Shown one piece after another: positions 26,593-38,896 of a stretch of DNA of 64,000 nt; position 1 is the stretch's first letter; every line of letters starts with the position of its first letter. Location of the stretch: NCBI GenBank assembly GCA_000181795.3, contig CM012955.1:879125-943124 (forward strand), given 5' to 3'. Below the pieces are notes generated by a model, which had not been told where the DNA came from, did not search any database, and saw only the letters and a list, made by a program, of their open reading frames with translations. The translations under genes and the position numbers were made by a program. This DNA is from Trichinella spiralis. Lineage: Eukaryota; Nematoda; Enoplea; Trichinellida; Trichinellidae.

Positions 26593-28591
26593 ATGCGTGA
26601 TAATTTGAAATTTGATGAAAGCATATTTACGCCATTTAAAATTGCCATCCTTCCCAAAATGTCCGAGGTTGCTTCTATGATTCAAATGATTGGTGAAGTA
26701 ACGAATTGAATTGTCTTAATTTTGATCTTTATAAAATTTAACTACTTTTTAGGATTCAGAGGAAGCATTTTTTCTGTTTGATTTAGGAAAACTGATACGA
26801 CTTCACCAGCGATGGATTGAGCATTTACCACAAATTCACCCTTTCTATGCTGTCAAATGTAACGACAATAAACTACTTCTGTCTTTGCTAGCATCGATGG
26901 GAGTCAATTTTGACTGTGCCAGCAAAGTAAGCATATGTTAATGGTCAAAGTGTATTACCTGTTATGCATTGGTAAAATGAAAAGAACATCCTTATTCATA
27001 GGTCACACATGCTTTCATCACATAGAAAATTTAAAAGTTGAAATTAACTTAAGATAATGCATTTTATGAAAGTTTAAAATGTAAAATAGGAAATGTTCAT
27101 ATATTCGATAGGTGAATACACATTCAGAATGCAGACATTGTAAGATATAGGTAAAAATGATACAATTCACTTAATAAACAGATAATGCAATACAAGTAAT
27201 GAAATTTAAACTTAAAAAGAAATGAAAACTTTTAGAATGAAATAGAAACTGTTCTCAGTATTGGAGTATCTCCGGAAAGGATAATTTTTGCCAACCCATG
27301 CAAGCCCAGAAGCGCTATAGAATATGCAAATTCTCAAAATGTGCGCTATATGACGTTCGACAATGAACAAGAACTGCAAAAAATACATTCACTTTATCCA
27401 AAATCAGAGTATGATTTATGCATGAAGTGAACCGTTTTTGCATTTATTATTTTAAATTTAATGAAAAATTGGTCAAGTGGAGGATAAATTATTTATCATT
27501 TCAGACTGCTAATGCGCATTTCAACATTCAATTACAATGCTGTTATTTCTTTTGAAAAAAAGTTTGGCTGCAATCCAATAACAGAAGCGCCGGAATTATT
27601 GAAGAAAGCAATTGTTCTTGGTTGCAAAGTTGTCGGAATTTGGTCTGGTCATTTTGTAATTAAAATTTTAATAACTGAAATATAAAAGTGTGGAATTTAG
27701 TTTTCACGTTGGAACAGGCTGTCGAGAATCATCCGCTTATACAAATTCCATAGCAAATGCACGAAAATTGTTCGACTTGGGAAATCAGTTTGGTTGTCCG
27801 CTGAAACTGCTGGATATTGGTGGTGGATTCTCGGCTGTACACGAAAATGGCGCTCTTCCATTCGAATCGTTAGCCATGGAAATTAATCAGGCGTTGAGTT
27901 TTTACTTCCCCTCAGATATGAATGTGACTGTGATAGCCGAACCAGGTCGTTACTACGCAGCTAAACCATTCCAACTGTGCACTCGTGTTATTGGTTATAG
28001 AAAAGTTGCTGCATCGAAAATTACAGAAAACCGTACAAGCTGCTTGCAAAGCAAAATTTAAGAATAGAAATTATTTTTATTTCTTTTCAGCTGCGGATGA
28101 TGCTGATATCGGTTTCATGTATTTTATTAACGATGGCATATATGGATCATTCAACTGCATCTTGACAGAAAATACCGTTCCACAGGGACAATTATTAAAG
28201 GTTACTTTCTTGTGATATTTTGTTGTGTACTCTACACAAATTTTAACATTAAATTACAGAAACGAAAAGCCAGTAAAACTTATTGGTCAACTGTTTGGGG
28301 TCAGACGTGCGATAGTTTGGATATCATTTTAAAAAAATGTCAGCTGCCTGAATTATTTGAAAATGAACTTTTATTGTTCCAAAATATGGGAGCATATTCG
28401 CTGACTGTCAGCACCGAGTTCAATGGTTTCTCGAGAACAAAAGTTTACCCGTACATCAAAGAAGATGATGTGTAATGATCAGTTGAAATAAGAAAAAATA
28501 ATCAAATAATGCTTTTTGAAAATTATAAATTTTCAGGGATAGTTTTCAGCCGCTACTTTTGAACAAAGCCAACCAATGGAACTCCCACTGA
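26593..28591 (+). CDS. odc-1: Ornithine decarboxylase (PLP-dependent, fold III)
   Basis: Exons 26593-26697, 26753-26926, 27236-27408, 27505-27642, 27701-28032, 28091-28200, 28260-28471, 28537-28591 give 432 aa. The PLP lysine is in FYAVKCND (Lys70), His199 in FHVGTGC stacks on PLP, GGGF (237-240) and EPGRYY (277-282) bind the cofactor phosphate and pyridine nitrogen, and WGQTCDSLD carries the catalytic Cys361 and Asp362 contributed across the dimer. The enzyme makes putrescine from ornithine, the first step of polyamine synthesis, in the cytosol. Retention of Lys70 and Cys361 argues for an active enzyme and against antizyme inhibitor. Oddities: CILTE replaces the usual CILYD, so the substrate-binding Asp332 of mouse ODC is Glu334, and the C-terminus is about 30 residues shorter than mammalian ODC, so the PEST-like degron is absent. 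Donor choices at 27643 and 28033 rest on phase. Confidence 0.92.
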
Positions 28592-31234
28592 CGGTGCATC
28601 TCAGCGGAAAATCATCATAAAATGAAATTAGTGCTATTAGAATAATTAACTTAGATTTCGAGCCATATTCTTTAGCGTTGCTGTTAGATAAGATTGGATT
28701 TAATTTTGAAATCGTAGATTGAAATGTTCATTTTATTGTTTAGTAAAATTTTACATGAAGCACACGCGCAAGTGAAGCTGGCATTTTTAATTTTCCCCAA
28801 TTAAAAATTAGTCATCAACATAAATACAAACGTGACAGATTTTAAACTTTAAATATGCTCTTAAGTTGTTTACACTTCCAAACTTGATGGCGCATTTTTG
28901 AAATGCTTACCTGAAGATTATTTTTTGATGATTTAGTTTTGAAATTATTGTTTACTAGCATGATGAAGAAAGAGAATTGTTGAAAGATCTTTGATTGATT
29001 TGAAAAACAGATGGATATCTTTGATTTTAACGGGTTGTGTGCTTGGTGTGCTCTGAATTTATTTCACACCAAAATAAATTAAAAATGAATTCAACTGCAT
29101 AGCGGATGTAAATAGCAGAAGACAAATGTATTATTAAAATTCTTCAACATGTTTACTGAAAATTCCAATGAAATGTTTTTTTTAACAATTAATAAAAATT
29201 ATGTGTAATCAACATTAAAAAACGATTTATTGCAATTAATTTTTTATATTTTACAACAAAACATCAAAAAAATTTGACAAAAACTAACACAACTGGGTTG
29301 TTTGAACGTTTTAATCGAAATTTTGTTTTAAAAAAACAATATTGCTACATTTGAAGTATTTTATTGTCTAATTAAAAATAAAAAAACGAATAATAACAAA
29401 ATAAACTTGAACGTATATAATAAATTGTACAACACTTTACAACAATAAAGCATTTGCAACATTTTGTGGCATACTGTACATTACTTCCTGAATAATATTT
29501 AATTTTGAGTATATTTTTTCTTTTGTATGTTGTGAATTTTTTTCATTACAAATTAACCACTTCAATTTACCTTTCATGATGTATATAAACTGTGTGAAAT
29601 TGCAATGGAAAAAGGAAGATCCAAAGATTGCACGTAAGTAAGTGTTCACAAATTTCTTGCTCAAGGTTCATTGTATTCTACGTTTACATTTAAGTGAATT
29701 AACGCATGATGATAGTAAAATGAAAAATTATTGGGGGAAATGTTTTTTTACATCTTTTACAAAAAAGTCAAAAAATCAATTTAAAAGGCCCGTTAAAAGT
29801 GATTATTGAATAGAACTTTTACATCCAGAAAATATTTTCACTCATCCTTTTTCTCAATTGAAGTGGTGAATCTCGTTTTTATTAGGCTTTTAATAAAAAA
29901 AAGGGTCCCAAGTTTAATGGTAATAGTAAACCGGCAGATCAGTATTGCAAATCAATTTCTTCCTTCTTTTTGATCCATGTTTAGGAGAAAATAAAAAGAA
30001 AATTGTCGGCAATTTTGTTTTAAGCAATGGCCAGTGGAATTTTGTTGTTTACGCAAATGGGGAAATGGGAAAGTTTCGCTTGGAGCATTTTTGCTTAGCC
30101 TTTAGCATTGGTGACATTGAAAAGAAATGACAGCTTTTTTCCAATCAATCCCAACACCCATTTTCAAAGCACTTGTCGCGAATCTATTTTTTCGACAAAA
30201 CAGCCATTCTATTTATTTTTATCGCCATTTCTGATGACGTACAACCGTATGGACCAAGCGATGCTTATTTCAAACAAACAAGCAAAAAAATAAAAAAAAA
30301 TTGACCGTACACTGTGGATAAATTTGATTGAACGCTTCGTTTGAACACGGTTTTACAATTTCATCTACTAATGTTTGTATCTTAAAAAATTTGCATAATT
30401 CATTACAGTATGATTTGATTGTTCATGCAAATTTTGATCCTCTCTTTCTGTTTGTTATATCGCTGTGAGCATTTGGGCAAAAATTGTCCAATTTATTGTC
30501 GATGTAATTAACTTTTAAATTGTAATCAGATCCGTGCACTTGTCAATGTTGTGTGGCGTAAAATTGTTGAATAACAGCAATTATTTTTCTAATTATTTTA
30601 ATTTCGGTTTGTCGATTGACAGTCTGTCGGTGAATTTCATAAATAAGGGTAATTATGAAAATTGAGGGGAAAGTTTTACAAATGGAAAATGGTCAAAATG
30701 CAATATTCGAAGAAATTGATCATAACAGTAATAAAGTTATATAAAGAGATCGGTTCACAGTTTGAGGAAGAAGTTTGGAGATATATTTGGTTTGCTGTGG
30801 TCGATCAGAAATCGAAGATGAATTTCTTCTTTTAATAAGGTGCAATTATTAGAAGGAGAGATGCTCACGAAATCGTGAACAGCAAAATTGAGCTTTTGTA
30901 TTGTAGTTGCAATCAGCTTTTCTGATCGTTGCACACAATTTTGCAATTCAATTCAGCAAAATTTACTTTTTCCAATTATTCATTGATCGACGATGACGTC
31001 CGTCAACGGCAACAACCGAATACGTAAAAATGTGTGTTTACTCCACTTTAAATAGCCATATTGGCTATTTATCAGCTAACATTGGCTAACTATAATAGCT
31101 GACAGCTCGAAGTGCAAAGCCAAAAGAGAATCTCACTTCCAACTTGCCTATAACTCTGAGTTTCAACTGAAAAGATTAGAATTTAAAAAAAAACAGTTCC
31201 ACTTCCAACTTGTTCAATTCACATCACATTCACT

Positions 31235-31239
<5 letters not shown>

Positions 31240-31271
<32 letters not shown>
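31240..31271. repeat. (TA)n microsatellite
   Basis: About sixteen tandem TA units. Confidence 0.9.
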
Positions 31272-31275
<4 letters not shown>

Positions 31276-31410
31276 TTGAAAAATTGCTTGCAATTGCAAA
31301 CGGATACAAAAACGTTCGCTATTCTCTTGCATTTATTATTTGAAAAAGAATCATAAAACATAAATTATGAGAAATATCAAGTCAAAGATCGGCGCTTTAA
31401 AACTAGCAAC

Positions 31411-31432
31411 TGACGTTATTACTCTGACGTCA
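31411..31432. promoter_or_regulatory. Possible CRE pair
   Basis: TGACGTTA at 31411 and a full palindromic TGACGTCA at 31425 lie 14 bases apart. Related sequences TGACGTCC at 30994 and TTACGTCA at 31632 are nearby. CREB/ATF factors bind TGACGTCA; function here is inference, and no adjacent promoter is defined. Confidence 0.25.
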
Positions 31433-32336
31433 CTGGTGCAATAACATTCTCTAGCAACCAAAGTAAAACTTTTCCACTTCTTCCAAATTTCAATGTTTTC
31501 CTGAATCCAAAATTTGTAATGCATATAATAATAAAAGCCAGTGACTAATTTCTTCAAGTCCAAGTGACATCACATTTCTCTTTGAAGCCATACAAGCAAG
31601 CGTTTGTCGTCACAAAGCAGCATTATTTCACTTACGTCAACAGAGTGAATACGTGCTGCTGAGGAAGAGGGTAAGCCAAAACTAGCGTAGGCGTGCGTTC
31701 AAAGTATTCTTCTTTTTTTCTGCTTCTTCTCAGCTAACTCTTTTCTAAATAATGCAACTGTAACATTTGCACTTCAAATTACACGATCATCAGCTGCGTA
31801 TAATTTTCTTTTTTTTTCATACAAAAGCAATCAACTAAAAGAGAATAATCAAATGAAATTGATGCTTTTTCAAATGAAGCAATCCAATAAATAAATGATT
31901 AACAAACATTTCATCAAAAATCCAACTCGCTTTCTAATCTGTTTTGCCAACACTGATTAGCGCAATTATAATTCGAATTATTATAAAAATGAGAAATTAA
32001 AATGACAACAATTAAAGCGCAGTCTAGCTGAAATAGTCGAGCATTTTCAATGAGTGAAAATTTCAAAAAGAAAAATTTACTGAATGAACAACAGTATCGG
32101 ACATTGAATGAATGGATGAAACAACACAGAAAGCAATTATGAAAATATAAGTAAATGGATAAAAAAATACACACCCATGTGGACAGCAATTTTCGCAAAA
32201 GCGTTTACATTGACACTGGCAAACAATGACAAAAGCAATTACTGCATTCATGATTCCCGCCATGAAGTCAATGGATAAATTTACACATTGAAAAAAGGAG
32301 AAAAAGCAGAAACAGATACAGAAATTTTGAAAGTTT

Positions 32337-33126
32337 TCACGTTGGTGGACGAGCGGTGTGGACAATTTTCGGCTTCACAACGGGTGCATCGTCTTCGTCA
32401 TCTTGGCATGGATGTACTTTAATTGATGGACAATTCGAAGATGCAGGAATCAACTCGAGAATTGGTTCTTCTACAAACAACGAACTCAATTATTCTGTTC
32501 AATAATCGGATCTGGAAATTAATCCACCATGAGCAAGTGCCGCAAGTCGACTAAGAAGTTCAAAATTGAAATTCGGCTCCGATTCTTTGCTCTGCTCCCA
32601 ACCAACCGGTGGTGAAGCCGGTGGGCTGATCAAGAACTGCTTTTCCAACTGGGGTAACTTTAAATAGTGCTCGTCATCTTCGGATTTCGGCGTGAAAACC
32701 TAGCCAAAAAACATACATGTTCAATTAGCCACAAGCAGTGAACTGAAAATTTGCAAATCTCATGCAAAAACAACTTGTGTGAAAAAGCAACGCAACGATG
32801 AACCAAAGAAAGAAGTAAAGTCCAAATGAATGCGAGCCGCAGTGGCCCTCTCTGAACTGCAAAACTGCACCCGACAACGTTTAAAGGTACTCAAATAGTG
32901 AAACGTAGCCGTTTCGTCAACCTCTTTGAACAGTGCTTCGAACTGATGCTGCAATATACAAATGCAATCAAAGCAATCAAAGCAATAGCCACATCGAAGA
33001 TACCTTTAATTCAAGATTTTGGAAAACTTCAGCTGGTACGTTGGTGACAATTAAAGATGAAGGGAGTTCAATTTCGCGATCCCCTGTCAGCAGCTCTGTC
33101 TTCAGATCACATTGCATTTCACTCAT
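32337..33126 (-). CDS. rcan-1: Regulator of calcineurin (calcipressin/RCAN)
   Basis: Minus-strand exons 33126-33004, 32948-32775, 32699-32528, 32470-32337 join in phase to 200 aa, the usual RCAN size. The N-terminal RRM-like half contains SSLIVTNVPAEVF, FEALFKEVDE and FKRCRVQF. The family signature FLISPPASPPVGW follows, then the C-terminal PKIVHT, corresponding to the calcineurin-docking PxIxIT-like segment, a few residues from the end. RCAN binds calcineurin in the cytoplasm and inhibits or tunes it in response to calcium; the two serines in the signature are phosphorylation sites in other animals. The third intron is only 57 bases. ATG 33126 follows a splice-like ATCACAG; the frame is open further upstream to another possible start at 33210, so the N-terminus is not certain. 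Confidence 0.93.
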
Positions 33127-35646
33127 TAGAACAAAGCAACTCTGTGATAAACAAACAACCGAAAAATCCCACACTGCTTTTGCAATCGCAATGCCTATGC
33201 TTTGGAACACACTACAGTATACTTTATGTAAATGCAGGCACCATTAGTATTTATTGCGCAGTTGACAACTTTCGCTCAAACGTGGGTTTCATTTATTTAT
33301 AAACACGCTGACCAATTACTCTACTCGTTGATGTATTGTTTGTAAATTTAATATATTAATGTGTCTTTTTTTATTTGTGAAGTGTTTTACGCAAAGCTTT
33401 AGTCAGCTGACTTGATGAAATGACAGCTGAAGTGAAAAGTAGAAATTATCTAATAAATAATTTATTTTAGGTAAATTTATGCTGAATTTTGTATTCTATA
33501 TGCAATATGAAAAAGTTTAATTGAATGATAACAGATCTATTTTTATTATACTTTTATTTAAATGAAACGTAGAAGTTGAACAACAAGTGTGCTGGTCAAA
33601 ATCAGTTGAGAGTGTATGCATAAGTAATGCCATATTGAAAGTATTATGTTCAGAAGGTGGGTATAAATTTAGAAGAGTGATTTTAAAATTTAATTATTTA
33701 GCACCTGAAATATAAATCTGAAATAGCTGGCATATTTATTGAATATATGTGAAGTTATTGTTTATAAAATGGAATTCTGCTGATGTCATTTAATAAATCA
33801 GAAATTTCATTTCCGTTTTTATTAAGCAATTATGTTCAAACGCATTGTTTGTTGGCAACCGTTTTATGAGAGTGCTCTTTATCAGCGTACGTTCGTAGGA
33901 TTTCAGAGAGACTTTGTGATTTATTCAGTATTGTGTTAAATATGCTTTATGTTAATTATTGAAAAATTGTTGATAAAATAAAAATAAAATCTGCTTGTAA
34001 ATGGAAAATATAATAAAGAGGCAATTTTTTGAATAGCACACAAATATAGATCTGACATTTCAAATGTATAACTAACAAGGAAATTATTTGCATTGGATGA
34101 CTTTTGATAAGAATGAAGATAATAAGATAAGAATGGAAGAGACATAAGAATGATGATGATAATGAACAGACATTAGCAACCTTGCTGCAGCAGTATTGTG
34201 GAGCAAGTGCACTTGAGCTTTACGTCATAGGTATGCTTTTAATGAATTTTCCATTTATTGCATGTTTTGTTATGATTTGTATTAAAGGTTCAAAAAGTTG
34301 ACCGCATTAATTTTACTGTTTGTGAAAATGAAGCTTTCCACTTGAGTGGGGGTAAGAGAGGAGTAATAAAATCGTCGCGTTCAATAAAATATTAATTTTC
34401 TGACGTAAAAACCTACCGGACAATTTCTTTTTGGTTTTTATTTTTCTTCGCTTCAACTAAATAATTATAAAACTTGCCGCGAGGTTTGCGATGATATGCA
34501 AGCAAGCTAACAAACAAGCGAGTCATTTGTTCGCAAAGTTCATTAGCTTGTTAATTATTTCATTTGTTAATAATCGAGGTGAAAAAGTTGTTAAATAGAT
34601 GGATAGATAGATAGATAGATAGATAGAACGCGGCCTTCGTTGCGAAACAAATTCCATATTCTTCTCCAAGGACAAGCCGTTCATCGTGATTTAATTGATC
34701 GCAACGCTTCATTTATTATGCCTATTTCTGTTTTATTAGCATCAGTTTAAATAAATAAATAAACGCCAAACAAATAAATCTTCACGTTTAGTAGATTTTT
34801 TTTGCTGTCGATGTAAAGTTTTACTTTTCACAATTGCACACATCTTGGAAAATGACAACGAGCAATATTGCAATATGCCATATTTCAAACACATTCCAAA
34901 GTTTGCATTTTCCTGATTGAAAATAGCGAATTGAGACGAAATTGCTGATTTATGTAAATTTCAACTTAAATTTTTATTTTTCTTTCTCCATCGGTAAAAT
35001 GCAAAATTAAGAAAAATTAATTTTTGAGACTCACCTTTAGCCAATAATTTGAACACTTTGCAGAGGGTCGATGTTTTGAAAGCTCAGCTTTTCAACAAAC
35101 TAGCTGTGTAAAGTGTAAATTAATGTATAGGAAAAGAATACTCTCTACAATCATCGGCAGCACTGTGAACGACAAATTTTTTCCTTTCAGAATTGTTCGA
35201 AGCTTCAAATGTACAATTTCATTGAGTCATACAAAAGTAAAAGTAATGCTACTTTCTAAAGTAGCAATCTATAACTGAATTAATTAAGCAGAAAGCTTTC
35301 AAATGAGGTATCATGACAACAGTGAATACATTTTTTAAGTTTTGCACTACTGAAAGCCATTATTTCATTTTTACAAGTATTTATTGTCGCTGAACAACTT
35401 CATTTGTTGAACGAAGTTGTTGAACGGCGAGTGTCAAGTTGAAAATACCACCTTTTCTTGATACTATACATTTTATATGACCGTTACTATGCAAATTTTA
35501 AGCATTTTTGTCTAGGCAAAGTTCAAGTACATTGTTCACATTCGAGTAAATAAGGTTATTTAACATATTCTCAGATGTCATTTTTGGCTGTGCTATAGCA
35601 AAGGGAAATAAGGTTCGAGTTTTGCACTTTCCTTTGATAACTGAAA
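33127..35646. other. Divergent intergenic region RCAN / BPI-like
   Basis: Shared upstream region of two divergently transcribed genes. AT-rich; contains a GATA tetranucleotide repeat. No coding seen. A 3' splice-like TGCTATAG near 35600 lies upstream of the BPI-like ATG. Confidence 0.45.
34602..34627. repeat. (GATA)n microsatellite
   Basis: About six tandem GATA units between RCAN and the BPI-like gene. Confidence 0.85.
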
Positions 35647-37347
35647 ATGGCAATAAGAATTTTTTCAATGAGGCTCCAATTGTACGGCGTTTCAGTTTTA
35701 TGTGCAGCTATTATTATTTCTGCTTTGCAGCCTCGTTTTTACCGAAATGGATTGCAGAAACCGATTTCTACAACATCAAAACCCGTACATGAATGCACCT
35801 CATCGTCACAGATAACGACCACATCAATGTCCACGCAAGGCCCTGACAGTAATGATAAGCCAGAAATTATTGAACGTCCAGGATGGAGCAGTGGGAATGC
35901 TGGAATCTACATCCGTTTAAACAAATTAGGATTGCAAGATATTGTTCGTCAGTTTGGAAAGAAACTGTCCCAGCAGACGATGAAAAGCAAAATTGATGAT
36001 ATTATTATGCTGCCTTTACTAGGTGGTGTATTCAACATAACTGAAGTGAAATTTAAAAGATTGGCAACATTTTACAGTCACTACTTAGTACACCCAAGTA
36101 CATTTGTGTTAGGTTTCAAAGATGCATCTGCTGCTTTTACTGCTAAATGGAGCTACGATTCTGAAATAAGCATGAGCAAACCAAGATCTGAGCGTTTATC
36201 TGGTGATTTTACAGCAATTTTTGACGAATTCACTCAGAAGTTAAGCTTTATGTTAAGTCGTCATACTGATGGAAGCATTTACGCATCAAATATGCAATGC
36301 AATTTTACTTCAAAGAAAATTAAATTCTCTTTGTTGGGTCGTGGATCACTCATTAATCGACTGAACAAAAACATTCCAAAAGATGCTGTAAGTTTTAGTT
36401 TATTTCATATTTTAAAAAATTAATGTTTTACATTTCAGATAATGCCGCATGTATCAGCGTATCTTTGCAAATCGAATATTGCTTACGTAAAAAAAGCGTT
36501 GGAACAGCTGAAAGAAAGTTATCCAGTTAAATTTCCACTTCTAAATGATCCTTTATATTTAAATGCTGCTTTACAGAAGAATCCGTTGGTTAACAAAAGT
36601 TTCATTGATTTTTCTTTACAGGTAGGAATTCATGATGCACGAAATTTAATATAATTTAAATATCATTTGTAGGGCGCAGTGGAAGGAAACAAGTCAATTT
36701 TACCTGAAATACGTTCTTTTAATTTAACGGGATGTGAATCTCGTTATATGCGCTGCATTTATATGGGAGAGGTGGTAATGAACAGCTTGTTTTACCAAGC
36801 CTATGATAATGAAAACTTTCTACACAAAGCTACAACAGCATGCTTGCTTTCAAATATTACCTATGTATATGTGGATGTTAGTTTAATCAAACCTCCTGTA
36901 GTGAAGTATCACAAAAACGTTGCAGAGTGCCATATGCAAGGTGAGATAACACCTGCAAACAGTGATGAAAAATGTTGTACTGGCTTTTTCAATTCAACAG
37001 CAAAGTTCACACCAAAAATTCAAGGCAATTTGTAAGTTTTGCACTCTTTTATATTAATGTTAATTAATTAATTTTATCAAAATTTTTATTTTTGTAGTAC
37101 GTATGCCGAAATTTCAAACATGAAATCAACGTTAGAATTGCTAGACGAAAACACATTATCTCATACAGACTTGGATAAACTGATTAGATCAATTAATACA
37201 GCCGTGCAAAGTCGTATCAATATGTTTCTGAAGAGAAACATGGTTCCATTACCTCAGTCTAGACGCATAATATGGCACTATAATAAGCCTGTAATGATAG
37301 AACGTGCAATGTTGATCAGCGGCCGTTCAAATACGTTATTGTTGTAA
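35647..37347 (+). CDS. BPI/LBP-family lipid-binding protein
   Basis: Exons 35647-36387, 36439-36621, 36673-37031, 37098-37347 give 510 aa. A hydrophobic N-terminal segment (about 13-30) is a signal peptide or anchor, followed by a Ser/Thr-rich linker. The BPI N-terminal barrel begins with GIYIRLNKLGLQDIV, then LPLLGGVFNITEVKF. Cys218 and Cys257 match the conserved disulfide pair of the family. LPEIRSFNLTGCES and the C-terminal half correspond to the second barrel. Vertebrate members bind lipopolysaccharide or other lipids and take part in innate defence; the ligand of invertebrate members is mostly unknown, so only extracellular lipid binding is inferred. Many potential N-glycosylation sites fit secretion. 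AATAAA lies at 37495. Confidence 0.8.
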
Positions 37348-38896
37348 ATTGCCTTTCTTTCATATTGTTCTTTTCATGCCGATATTGATGTTCGCAGAAA
37401 GCTGACATATTTTACCATTTTTATCAATCAGGAAAGATGAAAGTAAAATTTGACGAATATTTTTTACAAAACTTTTCATTAGTTTTAGCTTATTGCAATA
37501 AAATCAGCACTAGAATGTCAAATTGAACTTCGACATATTCAAAATCAAAGCTACATTTTGCTCATTGTTTTTTTATATTATTCATAATTGAAAAACGGTT
37601 GGTATAATATATTCATAATTTTGATACGGTTTGCTTTGTAGCGGTTAAGCGCGATGCTTTTCTTTTGTTTTCAGTTCTTGCTTTCCAGTCTACATTATTT
37701 TGATGATATTTGCGAACTTGTATTCTCTTTGATACACAATGCAAATACCCATCAGGGTTGGTTTGAGAATAAATTCATGCAGCATGATGTTTGCATACGC
37801 TACAATTGTTGGGAAAGAGTTAGCAATGATTAATAATTTTATCAGTGTAAATAAAAGCGTGCGGAATAGATAAGGCAACCAATAATGCAAAGGTCGGTTG
37901 ATCAGTGTACAGAGAGACCAGTGTATGTGTGTGTGTATGCTTATTGTTGCCTTTCAAGCCTGCCCATGTAGCGCTGTTGTTGATTTCATTACTGTTCGAA
38001 TGCAACGCTTCAACGATAGTTCAATAATTAGTCGCTGAAATCACGTTACGTTCAAGCAATGTTGAAATCAATGAAAGCACGTAAGTATCGTTTATGCTAA
38101 ATTTTGGGATAACATAATTTCAGAAATTTATTTGAGGTCATTTATTCTCATTACAAATTCATGTTTTACAATGTGATGTTGCTTTTAAAATACTTCTTTT
38201 ACTCGAAGTATTTGTTTATTTATTATTTAATTGTTATTTATTACCATCAATACTGAATTATTATCGTGAAAAATGATTACATTGACCTTTTTGAAAGTAT
38301 TCATGTAAGATATGAAAGCAGTTATGTTGAATCTGGAAATGGGATTTTTAAAAAACAACTTTGAATAAAAAATAGCCAGTTCAATAGAATAGCATTTCAT
38401 TGACAATAGATGGAAAGATAATCGACCTTTGACGTGGCTATATTTCATACGCCCGTGCATTATTCGACGACTCTCCGTTGTTGCTCAATTCGATTACGAC
38501 TGCATAATCTCACTTTTGTATTGAGTAAGTATTAAAATGCATTGCCTTATTGGTTTGTTCAGTTTGTCGCTTACTTTAAGAAATAATGCAGACGGTAGTG
38601 GGTAGCATTTATAAAATTTTCTTTTTATCTATACCAAATTTACAGTCACACAAAATTTATGTAATTTTGTGGTTCTTCTTCGAGAAGCATCTTTATGATG
38701 CTGATCTCATTTAGGATTCTTTAACTGGATTCCTTAATTCCAACCAGTAATCAATCTCCCAAAACACTAACTTTACTATTCATCAACTATAAAAAAATTT
38801 GATTGTTAACTTGCTCAGTTCATTGCTTATTGGACGCATAAATTACAATATAATGAAACAATTAGCTGTTTAATTATGTGCATGATGTTCAAAAAA
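37348..38896. other. Spacer upstream of inverted-repeat element
   Basis: 3'UTR of the BPI-like gene then AT-rich sequence, including a short (GT)n at about 37922. No supported exon. Confidence 0.45.
38886..38896. repeat. Target-site duplication, left copy
   Basis: The 11-mer TGTTCAAAAAA directly precedes the left terminal inverted repeat and recurs exactly at 39755-39765 directly after the right one. Confidence 0.7.

Larger units (their letters stand above)
28592..32336. other. Intergenic region, AT-rich, CRE-like cluster
   Basis: About 3.7 kb between the ends of the ODC gene and the opposite-strand RCAN gene. No coding seen. It holds a (TA)n tract and several CRE-like sequences between 30994 and 31639, plus a small palindrome at about 31050-31070 (AAATAGCCA...TGGCTATTT). 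Confidence 0.45.

Noticed and set aside
32914-33302. Plus-strand frames opposite RCAN
   Set aside because: Antisense shadows of the first two RCAN exons and their upstream region.
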